A stretch of DNA of 64,000 bases from Acidipila rosea (GTDB lineage Bacteria > Acidobacteriota > Terriglobia > Terriglobales > Acidobacteriaceae). Each line of letters opens with the position of its first letter. The first letter of the stretch is position 1. Below are positions 1 through 12,646 of the stretch, piece after piece. The stretch covers positions 62,001 to 126,000 of the forward strand of contig NZ_SMGK01000003.1 in assembly GCF_004339725.1 (NCBI RefSeq), written 5' to 3'. The notes under the pieces were generated by a model, which saw only the letters and a list, made by a program, of their open reading frames with translations, made no database searches and was not told where the DNA came from. The position numbers and the translations under genes were made by a program.

Positions 1-2114
1 TGGCCACCACTGCGGAAACACCGGTAAGCAAGATTGTTCTTGAGGCCCCAGCTGCGATACCACTGGAGGTTGCTGCTTCCGGAGAAGACCTGAAAGGGAC
101 TTCTGTTCTCGAGCGCCCCGCCACGATCTCAAAGGAGTTCACCCTCAACCTTTATCGCAAGCTGCTCACGCTCTTCTACATCGAGGAGCGGATGAAGGTG
201 TTTGCCCGGCAGGGCAAGTGCTCCTTCGTCGCTTCGAGCCGCGGGCATGAGGTCACCCAGGCAGGGATCGCGTCTCTTTTAACGCCGGGCCACGACTGGT
301 TCTTCACCTATTACCGTTCGAAGGGCACAGCCGTAGGGATTGGTCTTCCGCTGAGAGACCTCTTCATGGGAATGCTGGGACGGGAAGGCGATCCCAATTC
401 CGGCGGACGCAACATGCCCGAGCATTTCTCCTCGCGTGCGCTGAATCTGGTTTCGCGAACTGCCTGCACCGCCTCGCAATATCTGCCCGCCGTCGGCGCT
501 GCGAAAGCGATGAAGACAGAAGGTAAAGATGCCATCGTCTATGTGGAGTCAGGGGAAGGTGCGACGAGCGAGGGTGAATTCTTTGAGGCATTGAACTGGG
601 CAGCCAGAGAAGCGCTCCCCGTGTTGTTCGTGGTGCAGAACAACGGCTACGCCATCAGCGTCCCACAGAGAACACAGACCGCCTCCTCAGTGCGCAGGAT
701 CGCCGAAGGCTTTGGCATCCACGCCGTTGAGATCGATGGAACTTCCTTCGAGCGTGTCTATGAAGTAGTTCCCGATTTGATTAAGTCGCTACGAGACGGC
801 CACGGCCCGGTTTTGATTGAAGCGAAGGTTGTCAGGATTGACCCGCACTCTTCTTCTGACGACCAGCGAAAGTATCGCAGTGAAGAAGATATCCGCCATG
901 CCGCGGAGATGGACCCCATCCTGCTGATGGAAGCGCGGATGCTGGAGAGCGAAAGTCTCCAGCGTGCTGAGATCGAGCGGCTTCGTCAGGAAGTCAAACA
1001 AGAGGTAGATAGCGCCGCAGACTGGGCCGATGCTCAACCTGAACCCAGCAGCGACAACCTGATGGAGCACATCTTCGCCGAGGCTTCGAACGGGAGCACG
1101 ACGGCGCAACCGCCTCAATACATCTCTCAGGATCCCGTCACTTTCATCGATGCCATCAATCATGGACTGCGTGAAGAGCTGGAGCGCAATCCTAGAATCG
1201 TGATGTGGGGCGAGGATATCGCCGACCCCAAAGGAGGCGTCTTCGGCGTGACTCGCGGTCTATCTGACGCGTTTGGGAGTCGTGTCAGCAATTCGCCGCT
1301 TGCCGAGGCAAGCATCGCTGGCGTAGCCGGTGGAATGGCGATCGCCGGCTACAAGCCGATCGTCGAGATTCAATTCGCGGACTATCTCTGGCCAGCCGCG
1401 ATGCAACTGCGGGATGAAATTCCAACCGTGCGCTGGCGCAGCAAAGGTGTCTGGACTTGCCCGGTAGTCGTCCGCATCGCGGTAGGCGGATACATCAAGG
1501 GAGGCCCATGGCATTCCACCTGCGTTGAAAGCTTCTTCTCGCATATACCCGGCTGGAAGGTCGTATTCCCCAGCTGCGCCGAAGATGCCAAAGGCCTCAT
1601 CAAAGCGGCAGCCCGCTCAGAAGATCCCGTCATCTTCCTCGAACACAAAGGCCTCTATCGCCGCATGCAGGCCAAGACTCTCGAGCCGGATGCAGACTAC
1701 ATTGTGCCACTCGGATGCGGGCGCGTGCGGCGCGAGGGAACCGATGCAACCATCGTGACCTGGGGCAGCAGTGTCTATCAGGCTCTTGAAGTAGCGCGCG
1801 ATCTGCAACAGCAAGGAAAGTCCATTGAGGTACTCGATCTGCGATCGATTATTCCTCTCGATGAAGAATTGATCTACAACAGCGTGCGAAAAACCAACCG
1901 GGTCGTAATTGCGCACGAGGACTCGCTCATGATGGGCTTTGGCGCCGAGGTGGCTGCGCGCATTGCGACAAACTGCATCGATGCGCTCGATGCTCCCATT
2001 CTTCGCGTAGCCGCGAAGGACTCGTTCGTGCCATCGTCGCCGACGCTGGAAGCCCTCATTCTGCCCTCCGTCGCCGATCTCCGTCTCGCTGTCGAGCAGA
2101 TATTGCGCTACTGA
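1..2114 (+). CDS. Branched-chain 2-oxoacid dehydrogenase E1, alpha and beta subunits fused (5' end at window edge)
   Basis: Thiamine-diphosphate-dependent E1 that decarboxylates branched-chain 2-oxoacids and passes the acyl group to the lipoyl E2. The N-terminal half is the alpha subunit, with the TPP motif seen as GEGATSEG followed about 30 residues later by QNN. The C-terminal half is the beta subunit (MWGEDIADPKGGVFG, then a transketolase C-terminal domain). They are usually separate polypeptides of about 330-400 residues; here they form one chain of about 704. The reading frame is open to the window edge, and bases 1-2 (TG) then GCC would fit the last two bases of an ATG start, so probably only one base is missing. 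No E2 or E3 gene is adjacent. The family is certain; substrate preference for branched chains over pyruvate is inferred. Confidence 0.93.
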   Translation, partial: ATTAETPVSKIVLEAPAAIPLEVAASGEDLKGTSVLERPATISKEFTLNLYRKLLTLFYIEERMKVFARQGKCSFVASSRGHEVTQAGIASLLTPGHDWFFTYYRSKGTAVGIGLPLRDLFMGMLGREGDPNSGGRNMPEHFSSRALNLVSRTACTASQYLPAVGAAKAMKTEGKDAIVYVESGEGATSEGEFFEALNWAAREALPVLFVVQNNGYAISVPQRTQTASSVRRIAEGFGIHAVEIDGTSFERVYEVVPDLIKSLRDGHGPVLIEAKVVRIDPHSSSDDQRKYRSEEDIRHAAEMDPILLMEARMLESESLQRAEIERLRQEVKQEVDSAADWADAQPEPSSDNLMEHIFAEASNGSTTAQPPQYISQDPVTFIDAINHGLREELERNPRIVMWGEDIADPKGGVFGVTRGLSDAFGSRVSNSPLAEASIAGVAGGMAIAGYKPIVEIQFADYLWPAAMQLRDEIPTVRWRSKGVWTCPVVVRIAVGGYIKGGPWHSTCVESFFSHIPGWKVVFPSCAEDAKGLIKAAARSEDPVIFLEHKGLYRRMQAKTLEPDADYIVPLGCGRVRREGTDATIVTWGSSVYQALEVARDLQQQGKSIEVLDLRSIIPLDEELIYNSVRKTNRVVIAHEDSLMMGFGAEVAARIATNCIDALDAPILRVAAKDSFVPSSPTLEALILPSVADLRLAVEQILRY

Positions 2115-2136
2115 CATGCGCGTTATCGATACTTGT

Positions 2137-2162
2137 CTGCGCGGCCGCTTGCGGCCGCGCAG
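2137..2162. terminator. GC-rich perfect hairpin between convergent genes
   Basis: Two 12-base arms, CTGCGCGGCCGC and its exact complement, are separated by TT. The hairpin lies between the convergent E1 and HlyD genes and so may end transcription from both sides. There is no T-run, so intrinsic termination is not assured. Each arm contains a NotI octamer. Confidence 0.45.
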
Positions 2163-2254
2163 GTTCGAGAGCTTACTCAGTCAACGGCGGCGCGACTCCT
2201 TGACAGCATCGAATCCGACGCAGCCCCGCGCCGATCGGTATTGCTCTTGCCTGC

Positions 2255-3430
2255 TCAATGTCGATTAACTTCCTGCACCTTGACCCCGTCCTGCACCTCT
2301 GCACTGGGATGAACAATAACCTCTTGGCCAACATCCAGACCGTCACGCACTTCCCAGTCCGTTTCGCCGCGGTGACCAATCCGCACGTACGTCTTCCGTG
2401 CGCGTGAGTCCTTAACGACGAATACCGCCCACTCCTCCGCAGACCGGAAGACCGCGCTCGATGGAACCTGCAGAACGTTGTCGCCTTGCCACACAATCAC
2501 GCTGACCTCGACGTGGTAGTTATCCTGCAGCCCATGCGTGTCGCCTGCGAAATCGCAGATCACATTTACCCGTTGCTCCTCCACCCCAAGCGCGGAGACC
2601 TTGGTGAAGCCACCAGGCTCTACCGTTCTCACGCGCGCCGCAATCGCATTCTCGCCGCCCCAGTCTGTAATCACAGCACGCATGTCCGGCTTGATGCGAA
2701 CGGCATCGCGCGTGAGAAAGTCGGACACTATCTCCAGCCGCGGCGTGTAGCCCAACTCCAGCAGCGGGGTTCCGGGAGCCACAACGCGTTCGCTCTGTTC
2801 AAGGATCCGCAGCACTCGCCCATCTGCCGGAGCCACCACAGCAACAGGCAGATCGGAGCCGCCAGGCTGATAAACAAGCAGGGCCGACTTGGCCTCTTCG
2901 ACCTGATAGGCAGCGGACTCCGCTCCCGAATGAGCGGCTTTCAGTTGCTGCTGCGCGGCTTCCTCCAGTGTCACCGCCTTGTCCAATGCTTCGCGGGAGA
3001 TGATGCCCTGGCTATATAGCTCGCGCCCTCTCTGCAGATCCTTTTCCGCCTGCCCATACTCCGCCTTTGCCCTGCCGGCCAGGGCAGCAGCATGCTGCTG
3101 ATTAGCCTCTGCGGCGCGAAGCCGCGCTTCCAGAACAGCACTCTGTCTCGGCTCAAGCGGAGAAGGATCAATCCACGCCAGCGTCTCGCCCGCACGTACA
3201 CGGTCTCCCGCATGCAGATCAACTCGCCTGAGCTTGCCGCCAACCGTTGCAGCCACCATGTAGTGGTCATGCATCCTCGTCTTGCCTTCTTCTTCCACCA
3301 CCTCCCGCAGCGGGCCTCGCTGCACCTTGATTGTCTGAATAGGGATGGGAGCCGTGCGGAAGACAAGCACAAGCCCTGCAGCTATCGCCAGCGCAACGAT
3401 CAACAGAGTTATCTGGCTTCGTCTTCTCAT
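2255..3430 (-). CDS. HlyD-family periplasmic adaptor of an ABC exporter
   Basis: Periplasmic membrane-fusion protein linking an inner-membrane ABC transporter to an outer-membrane channel. About 391 residues: one N-terminal membrane anchor (about residues 7-26), a barrel-sandwich half-motif (GKLRRVDLHAGDRVRAGETLAWID), a long alpha-hairpin, the second lipoyl half-motif (PADGRVLRILEQSERVVAPG) and C-terminal beta domains. The ATG at 3430 is preferred over an upstream in-frame codon because AGGGAG lies just before it. Its start is one base from the stop of the permease gene, so translation is coupled. It is the last gene of the ATPase-permease-adaptor operon. The transported substrate is unknown. 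Confidence 0.9.
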   Translation of the reverse strand: MRRRSQITLLIVALAIAAGLVLVFRTAPIPIQTIKVQRGPLREVVEEEGKTRMHDHYMVAATVGGKLRRVDLHAGDRVRAGETLAWIDPSPLEPRQSAVLEARLRAAEANQQHAAALAGRAKAEYGQAEKDLQRGRELYSQGIISREALDKAVTLEEAAQQQLKAAHSGAESAAYQVEEAKSALLVYQPGGSDLPVAVVAPADGRVLRILEQSERVVAPGTPLLELGYTPRLEIVSDFLTRDAVRIKPDMRAVITDWGGENAIAARVRTVEPGGFTKVSALGVEEQRVNVICDFAGDTHGLQDNYHVEVSVIVWQGDNVLQVPSSAVFRSAEEWAVFVVKDSRARKTYVRIGHRGETDWEVRDGLDVGQEVIVHPSAEVQDGVKVQEVNRH

Positions 3431-3431
3431 G

Positions 3432-5798
3432 TCACTCCCTTGCCTTGAGCACAGATACGATGTCGAGTTTCGCAATGCGACGGCTTACCAGCAATCCGGA
3501 GACAGCAGCAGCGATCAACACGATGAGTACAGCCCACGCATAGCTGGATGGATACACGACCAGCGGCATCCTGTACAACTCCGTCTGCATCCGCTCAACC
3601 ATCACGGCACATATTGCATAGCCTGCGATAAATCCGAAAGGCAGTGCGGCAATCGTGATAATCGCCTGCTCGCCGAGCAGCAGAGCCGTGATCTCATTCC
3701 GGGTGAATCCAAGCACCCGGAGCGTGGCAAGTTCCCGTCCCCGCTCTGAGAGCGCAATGCGCGCGCCGTTATAGATCATGCCCATGGCAATGATGCAGGC
3801 GAAGATCATCAGCGTGCCGAGCGACAGGCCCATGCTTCGGTCGATCGTATCTTTAAAGCTGTTCACCTCCGCATCTTTGATGGAGACGGCGGCTACAGCG
3901 GGCAGCCGCTTCAGCAGTTGATAGAGCTCCTGCTGCTTCGCCGCGTCCACCTGCAGCAGCGCGCCTGAGATGGAGTGGTCTTCCTGCATCATCCGGTTCA
4001 GAGCGTGCAGATCCATATAAGCATTGGCTCCCAGCAGATCATCGACCGTCGCGGCAACGAGCACTTCGCGCACGGTGCGGCTTCCTTCCAGCACCTCGAC
4101 GCGCAGCTTCTCTCCGGGCCTAACATGCAAAGCATCGGCAAGCGTGGCGCTGATCATAATTCCACTTCGGGGTATTGCGTTGCTTTTGCCGTTGCGGTCG
4201 ATCATCGGACGCATCTCGCTCCCGCGAAGAAGACCGAGCAGTGTAGTCTTCTTCGACCGGTGCTCATAGCTCAGCCTCACCGGCACAATTCGGAATGGTT
4301 CCGATCGAATCACACCCGGCAGCCGCGCCAGCTCCAGGCGGGTTCGCGCAGAATGCACCTCATTCAGCGTCACGACAATGTCTTCTCGCTGAGCATCGCG
4401 AAACTGGATTTCCATCATCCGGTCGAGTGCATCGAACATGCCGAAGACAACCACCACGATCATCACCGAGCAGCAGATAGCAAATGCGGAGGCCAGCGCT
4501 CTCCACGGCTGCCTCTCAAGATTGCGAAGTGTCATTCGCAACCCGGGAGAGATCCAGCCTGGTCTTAGCCTGTCGATAATCCGCGAGCGAAATCTTGGGG
4601 GTGCCTCCGGCCGCATGGCTTCCGCCGGCGGCAGGGCGACTGCTCTCATCACCGGCGCAATCGCACCAGCTAGCGCAGCGCTCCCTGTTATCAACACTGC
4701 CCACAGAAATATCCGGAGCTCAGGCCGATAGACGAGAATGGGAAATCGATAGAACTCCGCATAGATGGCGGCTAGGCGAATGCCGAAATACCACCCCACC
4801 ACGCACCCCAGCAGGCACCCAGCCATTCCGATCAGCACACTGAACTGCACATAGTGTGCGCCCACCTGCCAGTTGGAATATCCGAAGGCCTTGATCACCG
4901 CAATCTCTGAGCGCTGCATGTTGACCAATCTGCTGAACGACAGATGAACCAGAAGAGCCGCAACCGCCAGAAAGATAGCTGGAATCACAGTCGCGCTGAT
5001 TCGATTCTGCGCGATCTCATCGCTGATGAAGCGGTGCGATATCTGGTCGGAACGTCCATAGGCTCCGAGGCTGCCGTAGCGTTCCAGTATGCGGTCCATC
5101 TGCGCGATCACCGCGGCCTCACTCGCGTGCGGCTGCAGCGAGACAACGATCGAGTTGAAGGCTCCCTTCATGTTCAGCGCAGCCGTCAGTGCATCGGCTG
5201 AGATCCAGAGAACCCCAAACCGCTTGTTGTCCGGAAAGAGCGAACCGCTGCCGCGAATCTCATAGATGTATTCCGGTGACAGCGCAATTCCAACAATGGT
5301 GAGCCTCTGCCAGCGTCCATTGATCACGGCATCGATCTGATTGCCTGGGACAAGCCCGTTCGCTTTTGCAAATGCCTCGCTCGCGATCACCTCGCTCCCT
5401 GCAGCCTGATGCATGAAGCGGCCCCGGCGCAGAAACAGGTCGTTGAGTCCGCCGCGTTCGCCCGGCCTGATAGAGATCAATCGCCCGACCGCAGGCTCCG
5501 CCAGTCCCGGAACATCCAGCATCACATCCATCACGACTCGAGGCTTTACCTCGGCCACTCCTGGAATCTCGCGGATCCGCTTCGCCACCCCCTCCGGAGC
5601 GCGCTTCACCGCGGCAAAAATATCGGGAAAGCGATATTGCGCGTAGTAGTCGGCCTGCGAGCGCAGCAGTGAGCGATACATCGCGCGCATCGTCACAAAG
5701 GAGGCGACTCCGCACGCGATCACCAGAACAATAGCGAACGCCTGTCCTCGCATGTGAATAAGATCCCGAAAGAGTTTGCGATGAAGAGTCGTCATCAC
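3432..5798 (-). CDS. ABC transporter permease with two FtsX-like domains
   Basis: Inner-membrane permease of about 788 residues. It has an N-terminal transmembrane helix (about 18-36), a periplasmic MacB-type core domain, three helices with the FtsX fold (about 265-390), then a second membrane helix, periplasmic domain and three-helix FtsX block at the C-terminus. This duplicated layout resembles LolC/E-type or large DevC-like exporters. It lies between the ATPase gene, which it abuts, and the HlyD adaptor gene, so the three form a tripartite exporter. Lipids, peptides or antibiotics are typical substrates of the family. The actual substrate cannot be read from the sequence. Confidence 0.9.
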   Translation of the reverse strand: MMTTLHRKLFRDLIHMRGQAFAIVLVIACGVASFVTMRAMYRSLLRSQADYYAQYRFPDIFAAVKRAPEGVAKRIREIPGVAEVKPRVVMDVMLDVPGLAEPAVGRLISIRPGERGGLNDLFLRRGRFMHQAAGSEVIASEAFAKANGLVPGNQIDAVINGRWQRLTIVGIALSPEYIYEIRGSGSLFPDNKRFGVLWISADALTAALNMKGAFNSIVVSLQPHASEAAVIAQMDRILERYGSLGAYGRSDQISHRFISDEIAQNRISATVIPAIFLAVAALLVHLSFSRLVNMQRSEIAVIKAFGYSNWQVGAHYVQFSVLIGMAGCLLGCVVGWYFGIRLAAIYAEFYRFPILVYRPELRIFLWAVLITGSAALAGAIAPVMRAVALPPAEAMRPEAPPRFRSRIIDRLRPGWISPGLRMTLRNLERQPWRALASAFAICCSVMIVVVVFGMFDALDRMMEIQFRDAQREDIVVTLNEVHSARTRLELARLPGVIRSEPFRIVPVRLSYEHRSKKTTLLGLLRGSEMRPMIDRNGKSNAIPRSGIMISATLADALHVRPGEKLRVEVLEGSRTVREVLVAATVDDLLGANAYMDLHALNRMMQEDHSISGALLQVDAAKQQELYQLLKRLPAVAAVSIKDAEVNSFKDTIDRSMGLSLGTLMIFACIIAMGMIYNGARIALSERGRELATLRVLGFTRNEITALLLGEQAIITIAALPFGFIAGYAICAVMVERMQTELYRMPLVVYPSSYAWAVLIVLIAAAVSGLLVSRRIAKLDIVSVLKARE

Positions 5799-6533
5799 TC
5801 ACCACACCAGCTCCTCCGTCCGCGCTTTTCGCTCGTTGTGCGTGATCTCTACGATCTCGCCGCTGCGCAGGCGAATAACCCTGTCCGCCATGGCGGCTAT
5901 CGCAGTGTTATGAGTTATCACAGCGACCAGGGTGTGCAGTTCTTCGTTGATGTGCGCGAGTACGTCGAGCACTAATTTCGCGGTAGGAAAGTCCAGTGCG
6001 CCGGTTGGTTCATCGCAGAGCAGGATATCGGGATTCTTCGCAATCGCGCGCGCAATCGCCACCCGCTGCTGCTCTCCTCCCGAGAGCTGCGAAGGAAAGT
6101 GATTCTGTCGCTCCGTCAGTCCGACCAGGCGCAGCGCTTCCTGCGGGTCCATCGGATGTTCGGCAATCTCCGTCACCAGCGTCACATTCTCCAATGCCGT
6201 GAGGCTGGGAATCAGGTTGTAGAACTGGAAAACGAAGCCGACATGCTCGCGCCGGAATCGCGTAAGCCCGGCGTCATCCGCCTGAGAAAGCCAATGATCG
6301 CGGAAGCGGACATCCCCGGAAGTCGGAGTATCCAGACCGCCCAGAATATTCAACAGCGTTGACTTGCCGCTGCCGGAAGGCCCGAGAAACACAACAAACT
6401 CTCCCGCACTCAGCTCGAGCTCCACCGATCGAAGAGCGACGACGAGGATATCCCCGCTCTGGTAAGTCTTCGAGACTGAGCGAACCTGAAAGACAACCTC
6501 CGGGCGCGCCGCAGCATGGATCGTCGATGCCAT
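5799..6533 (-). CDS. ABC transporter ATP-binding protein (MacB/LolD/DevA type)
   Basis: Cytoplasmic ATPase of 244 residues that powers the adjacent FtsX-like permease. Visible motifs are Walker A (GPSGSGKST, about 52-60), the Q-loop ([18 protein letters not shown]), the ABC signature ([14 protein letters not shown], about 148), Walker B ([12 protein letters not shown]) and the switch histidine (VITHN). The [11 protein letters not shown] block is characteristic of LolD/MacB-type exporters. It is the first gene of the operon, and its stop touches the permease start. The ribosome-binding site is weak (AGGCG about 6 bases upstream). Confidence 0.94.
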   Translation of the reverse strand: MASTIHAAARPEVVFQVRSVSKTYQSGDILVVALRSVELELSAGEFVVFLGPSGSGKSTLLNILGGLDTPTSGDVRFRDHWLSQADDAGLTRFRREHVGFVFQFYNLIPSLTALENVTLVTEIAEHPMDPQEALRLVGLTERQNHFPSQLSGGEQQRVAIARAIAKNPDILLCDEPTGALDFPTAKLVLDVLAHINEELHTLVAVITHNTAIAAMADRVIRLRSGEIVEITHNERKARTEELVW

Positions 6534-6660
6534 ATATGCGCCTACCCTCCGGCTGTTTCCTGCTCATCGCTATCGTGCAGAAACCGCGGTCCCGCAAGCG
6601 GTGATGAGGATCACACCGACGGAAAATGAGAGCTGAAGGGAAGACGCATCAGGGAGGTAT

Positions 6661-6681
6661 CGTCTGCGCCACAGGCAGACG
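6661..6681. repeat. Short inverted repeat upstream of ABC operon
   Basis: CGTCTGC and its exact complement are separated by seven bases. It lies between the exporter start and the aceE end, so it could be part of a termination region for aceE or an operator for the exporter. Only the symmetry is seen; the role is unknown. Confidence 0.35.
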
Positions 6682-6705
6682 TTAACGGTAGGGCACACGG
6701 AGATT

Positions 6706-6735
6706 CGCCCGCTCCTCAACTACGAGAAGCGGGCG
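6706..6735 (-). terminator. Stem-loop just downstream of aceE
   Basis: An 8-bp perfect stem (CGCCCGCT / AGCGGGCG) with a 14-base loop begins seven bases past the aceE stop. There is no T-run after it, so it may protect the 3' end or act only as a weak terminator. Confidence 0.45.
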
Positions 6736-6741
6736 ACGTAT

Positions 6742-9411
<2,670 letters not shown>

Positions 9412-9496
9412 CCGTAGACTCACCTGCGCAACGTTTCAGTATATAAGCGGCGCCGGGAAAAGGTTTGCCCTTCACCAAAATCAATCCCTGCCAGCA

Positions 9497-10648
9497 TCAC
9501 TCCACCACGACCCGCGGCACCCGCGCGCTGATGCCGCACAGCACCTCGTAGGGAATCGTTCCACTAAGGTCCGCCAGCTCATAGGCCGTGATCCGCTCCT
9601 CACCCTGCTGCCCGATCAGGATCGCCTCATCGCCAATCTCCACCCCGGGAATCTCCGTCACATCGACCATCGTCTGGTCCATCGAGATGCGCCCCGCAAT
9701 CGGCGCCCGCTGCCCGCGCACCAGCACCTGGCCGCGATTGGAGAGCAGCCGGCTCAGGCCGTCCGCGTAGCCCACCCGCAGCAGCGCCAGCCGCGTCGGT
9801 CGCGCAGCGCGAAAGGTAGCGTTGTAGCCTGACGGTTCGCCCGGCTCCAGAGTTCGCAGCGAGAGCACTCTCGCCTTCCATGACAGCACCGGCAGCAGTT
9901 CCGGCTGCGCGACCTGCTCCGGCATAAAGCGCACCGGGTAGCCGTAGAGCGCCAGTCCTGGCCGCAGCATCAGCCGCGCTCCATGCAGATGAGCCAGCGA
10001 CCGCAGCCGCTCCACTCCCAGGCCTGAGACCAGCGTGGCCGAGTTGCCGGCGCTCACCAGCTCCGGACGATGCCCCCGGGCTCCGATCGCCTTCAGCGCC
10101 TCAGCTAGAACGCTCAACTGCAGCTCGGTTTCCGGCGAATCCAGTTCGTCCGGCGAGCTGAAGTGGGTCATCACGCCCTCAATGCGTAAGGCAGGCGTAC
10201 TCTCCAGCTGGGCAAGCCGCTCCCCCAGGGCCGCCAGCCCGCGCACTCCCTGCCGCGCCATGCCGGTGTCGACCTCCAGGTGGACAGGAACTGAGCCCTT
10301 TGCCAGCCCCTGCCTGCGTGCCTCCCGGCCAAGCTCTTCCAGGTGAAACGGCTCCCATACGGAGGGCGTCAAGCCATGCTCGACCATCGCCGCAGCCTCA
10401 CCGCGCCACGGTCCCGCCATCACCAGCACTCTCGCAGTAGGGCAGACCGCGCGCACTGCCAGCGCTTCTTCTACTGAGGTCACCCCCAGCCACCGTGCTC
10501 CCGCAGCCATGAGCGCAGGCGCGCAGGCAAGCACCCCGTGGCCATAGGCATTCGCCTTGGCGACAGCCAGCACCTCATCCGGTCCGGCAGCCCTGTTCAA
10601 TGACTGGAAGTTAGCAGTAAGCCTGGATAGGGCGATCTCTGCCCACAT
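9497..10648 (-). CDS. alr: Alanine racemase
   Basis: PLP enzyme that makes D-alanine for peptidoglycan. 383 residues, normal length. The PLP lysine is in AVAKANAYGHG near residue 33. The N-terminal TIM barrel has DTGMARQGV near residue 130, and the C-terminal beta domain has the catalytic tyrosine region (SGYNATF) and RISMDQTMVDVT. The ATG at 10648 has GCGAAGG about 7 bases before it; a TTG six codons upstream is less likely. It follows the Kdo-hydroxylase gene with a 14-base gap, so the two are likely co-transcribed, which links two envelope-building enzymes. Confidence 0.95.
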   Translation of the reverse strand: MWAEIALSRLTANFQSLNRAAGPDEVLAVAKANAYGHGVLACAPALMAAGARWLGVTSVEEALAVRAVCPTARVLVMAGPWRGEAAAMVEHGLTPSVWEPFHLEELGREARRQGLAKGSVPVHLEVDTGMARQGVRGLAALGERLAQLESTPALRIEGVMTHFSSPDELDSPETELQLSVLAEALKAIGARGHRPELVSAGNSATLVSGLGVERLRSLAHLHGARLMLRPGLALYGYPVRFMPEQVAQPELLPVLSWKARVLSLRTLEPGEPSGYNATFRAARPTRLALLRVGYADGLSRLLSNRGQVLVRGQRAPIAGRISMDQTMVDVTEIPGVEIGDEAILIGQQGEERITAYELADLSGTIPYEVLCGISARVPRVVVE

Positions 10649-10662
10649 CGAATAACCTTCGC

Positions 10663-11574
10663 TCAAACCAGGCGCGCTCCCGCAAGCCCTTCCAGCACAT
10701 TGAGCGGAGAGGTCTCCGGCGTGACCAGCGCCTCATGTTGCACCAGCAGCGTCTGTTCCAGCGCATACTGGCCGGTCAGGACCGCATGCGGCACCGTGTC
10801 CGTGTAGACCATCCAGCTTGAGCCTGCTGGAAAATTGAAGCTGTACTTCGCGCAGTCCTTCTGAAACTCGGCATTCTCTTTCAGAAAATTATGGAAGCGC
10901 ATCATGAAGTCGTCATAAGGCGTCCGCTTGAGCGAAGGCACGGCCGCCCCGAGCCCGATCCCGCTGCCCAGCGTCTTCGCCAGCCGCGTGAATGCGCCAT
11001 CTACCTGAGGCGCAATCTGCCGCGGTGCAAACTGCCCGACAATCTCCCTGAAGGGGTCGCCCACCACCCAGTCGCGGGTGCGCTCCGGGTGAATATTGTT
11101 GAAAAATCGCAGAATTCGCGCGCCATGCGTCGGCCGCGTAGGAAATGCATCCGTATGCAGCAGGTCGTTGCGGCGGCGCAGCGGCAGATCCCGGCCCTGC
11201 TCTTCCTGCGGGCGGAAGCTCGCGTAATCCAGCTGCCAGCCGCCGTGGTACGGCTCCAGAAATCCCTTCAGAAACTCGACTACGCTCTTTGAGTAGCTGC
11301 GCATGATCGCCTGCAGCCGCGCTACTGCAGCCGCATCCGCAGTCTTCGTGTCGACGCCGCTCAGCTTATCGGCGAGCGGCTTGTAGGCAATATTCTTGTG
11401 CAGCGAACTATCCGTCTGCTGCTGGCCCAGCAGGAATTGCAGATCATTCGCCGCGAGCGGAACAGGCGTCTGCGGGAAGAAGAGGATCGCTCCTGCCTCG
11501 AGCGCTGCACACCACTCGCGCGCCTGGCCTGCGCCTGCGGGCAGCGTCGCGAGCGGAATCTCGATCAGCTTCAT
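10663..11574 (-). CDS. kdoO: Kdo 3-hydroxylase-like Fe(II)/2-oxoglutarate dioxygenase
   Basis: About 303 residues of the Kdo hydroxylase family. Known members (KdoO of Burkholderia and Yersinia) hydroxylate 3-deoxy-D-manno-octulosonic acid of the LPS inner core. The iron-binding HxD is visible as LLHTDAFPTRPTHGARIL near residue 140, and a distal histidine is in TVPHAVLTGQ near residue 258. The FFNNIHPERTRDW block is typical. The start has AAGGGCG just before it and lies five bases after the stop of the upstream membrane-protein gene, so it is coupled to it, with alr following. The symbol is given by family resemblance; activity on Kdo in this organism is inferred. Confidence 0.82.
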   Translation of the reverse strand: MKLIEIPLATLPAGAGQAREWCAALEAGAILFFPQTPVPLAANDLQFLLGQQQTDSSLHKNIAYKPLADKLSGVDTKTADAAAVARLQAIMRSYSKSVVEFLKGFLEPYHGGWQLDYASFRPQEEQGRDLPLRRRNDLLHTDAFPTRPTHGARILRFFNNIHPERTRDWVVGDPFREIVGQFAPRQIAPQVDGAFTRLAKTLGSGIGLGAAVPSLKRTPYDDFMMRFHNFLKENAEFQKDCAKYSFNFPAGSSWMVYTDTVPHAVLTGQYALEQTLLVQHEALVTPETSPLNVLEGLAGARLV

Positions 11575-11579
11575 CGCCC

Positions 11580-11879
11580 TTAGTTCCCGCTAAGCTTGCG
11601 CTTCAACCACAAGCCCACAAACAGCAGCAGGCTTAGCCCCAGCACAACCAGGCCCGCCGGCAGCGCAATGTACTTGTAGCTGTCGGCGAAGTTGATCGCG
11701 TGGTGTCCGGCGCTGTTGTAGATCAGGATCCCCACGATCGCCAGGAAGCAGGAGAGGAAAAACCCGATGAATCCCGTCGTGAATGCCATGAGCAGGCTTT
11801 CGGCCAGCCCGAAGTTCCCAAGCGGTATCCCAAGGAGTCGCGTCGTTGCCCGTTCGGTGCTGAGTTCTTTCGCTGCCAT
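11580..11879 (-). CDS. Small two-helix membrane protein of unknown function
   Basis: A 99-residue protein with two predicted transmembrane segments (about 28-55 and 70-92), a polar loop with two adjacent histidines between them, and a basic C-terminus (WLKRKLSGN). I do not recognise the family. It starts a likely operon with the Kdo hydroxylase (gap 5 bases) and alr, so an envelope role is plausible by context only. It is divergent from the 248-residue gene, with about 20 bases between the two starts, so the promoters must overlap the coding ends or sit very close. Confidence 0.7.
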   Translation of the reverse strand: MAAKELSTERATTRLLGIPLGNFGLAESLLMAFTTGFIGFFLSCFLAIVGILIYNSAGHHAINFADSYKYIALPAGLVVLGLSLLLFVGLWLKRKLSGN

Positions 11880-11899
11880 CTCGGATAGAATACTGCCTT

Positions 11900-12646
11900 A
11901 TGGCTGACACGGCCCAGATTGAATTGATTCCCGCCGCAAAAGTGGCACAGGCCGCGAAGATCCAGCAGGCGTCCAACGGCATCTGCTACGCAGCCTTCGG
12001 CGAAACCCAGGTGACCCCGGAGGATCTCGAGAGAGTCGTCGCTGCTGTCCCGGCAACCATCGCCGTGGCCCTGTCGCAGCGCGCCTACTACTTCGTGCCG
12101 CTCACCATCGGGGAAAACGACGAGACCATCGTAGCACCGGGCTACAGCACGGAACTGAGCGACCGTGCCATCTGCCATCGCAATGTAAAGTTCGGCAGCT
12201 CTGAATGCATCTTCATCTCGACCCGGCTCATGCAGGATCGCTTCGCGCTGGCCTTCGAGTACTTCATCAACGTTGGCCATCACTTCGTAGAGGCGGTCGG
12301 CGTACCCGAAGGCTTCTCCAACCTGCTCTGGTCGCAGGCCAAGGCCGACGTCCGCGGAGAGACCAGCCAGGACGCCCACGAGAATCGCCGCCGCGCCATC
12401 GGCGAAGGACGTGGCGAGGACGAGAAGGCCAAGAACAGCTACTTCGAGGCAGCCTTCGCAGACTCGCTCGCGATTTACATGCTGTCGCTCACCATCGACT
12501 TCGACTATGCCGAACTGCGCGAGCGGGAGTATCCGCTGCTGGCTGCCCCGGCTCTAGCCGAACGCCTGCGCCACCTGGCTTCGCTCTTCCCGCCCAACCA
12601 GGGCTACGAATTTGAGATCCGCTACCGCCGGCGCAACGAACGATGA
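11900..12646 (+). CDS. Conserved-looking hypothetical protein coupled to ruvA
   Basis: A 248-residue soluble protein without signal peptide or membrane segments. The N-terminal half is mixed alpha/beta (PATIAVALSQRAYYFVPLTIG). The middle contains EYFINVGHHFVEAVGVP, and the C-terminal third is strongly charged and helical and ends in arginines. I do not recognise a family and see no clear catalytic motif, although the paired histidines near residue 130 could bind metal. Its TGA overlaps the ruvA ATG (ATGA), showing translational coupling to the Holliday-junction helicase subunit. A repair-related or merely co-expressed role is inference. Confidence 0.72.
   Translation: MADTAQIELIPAAKVAQAAKIQQASNGICYAAFGETQVTPEDLERVVAAVPATIAVALSQRAYYFVPLTIGENDETIVAPGYSTELSDRAICHRNVKFGSSECIFISTRLMQDRFALAFEYFINVGHHFVEAVGVPEGFSNLLWSQAKADVRGETSQDAHENRRRAIGEGRGEDEKAKNSYFEAAFADSLAIYMLSLTIDFDYAELREREYPLLAAPALAERLRHLASLFPPNQGYEFEIRYRRRNER

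Noticed and set aside
2137..2162. Perfect hairpin considered as a mobile-element end
   Set aside because: No transposase, no target duplication; position between convergent genes fits a termination structure.
12205..12615. Second frame within the 248-residue gene
   Set aside because: Arg/Gly/Pro-rich shadow typical of GC-rich frame overlap.
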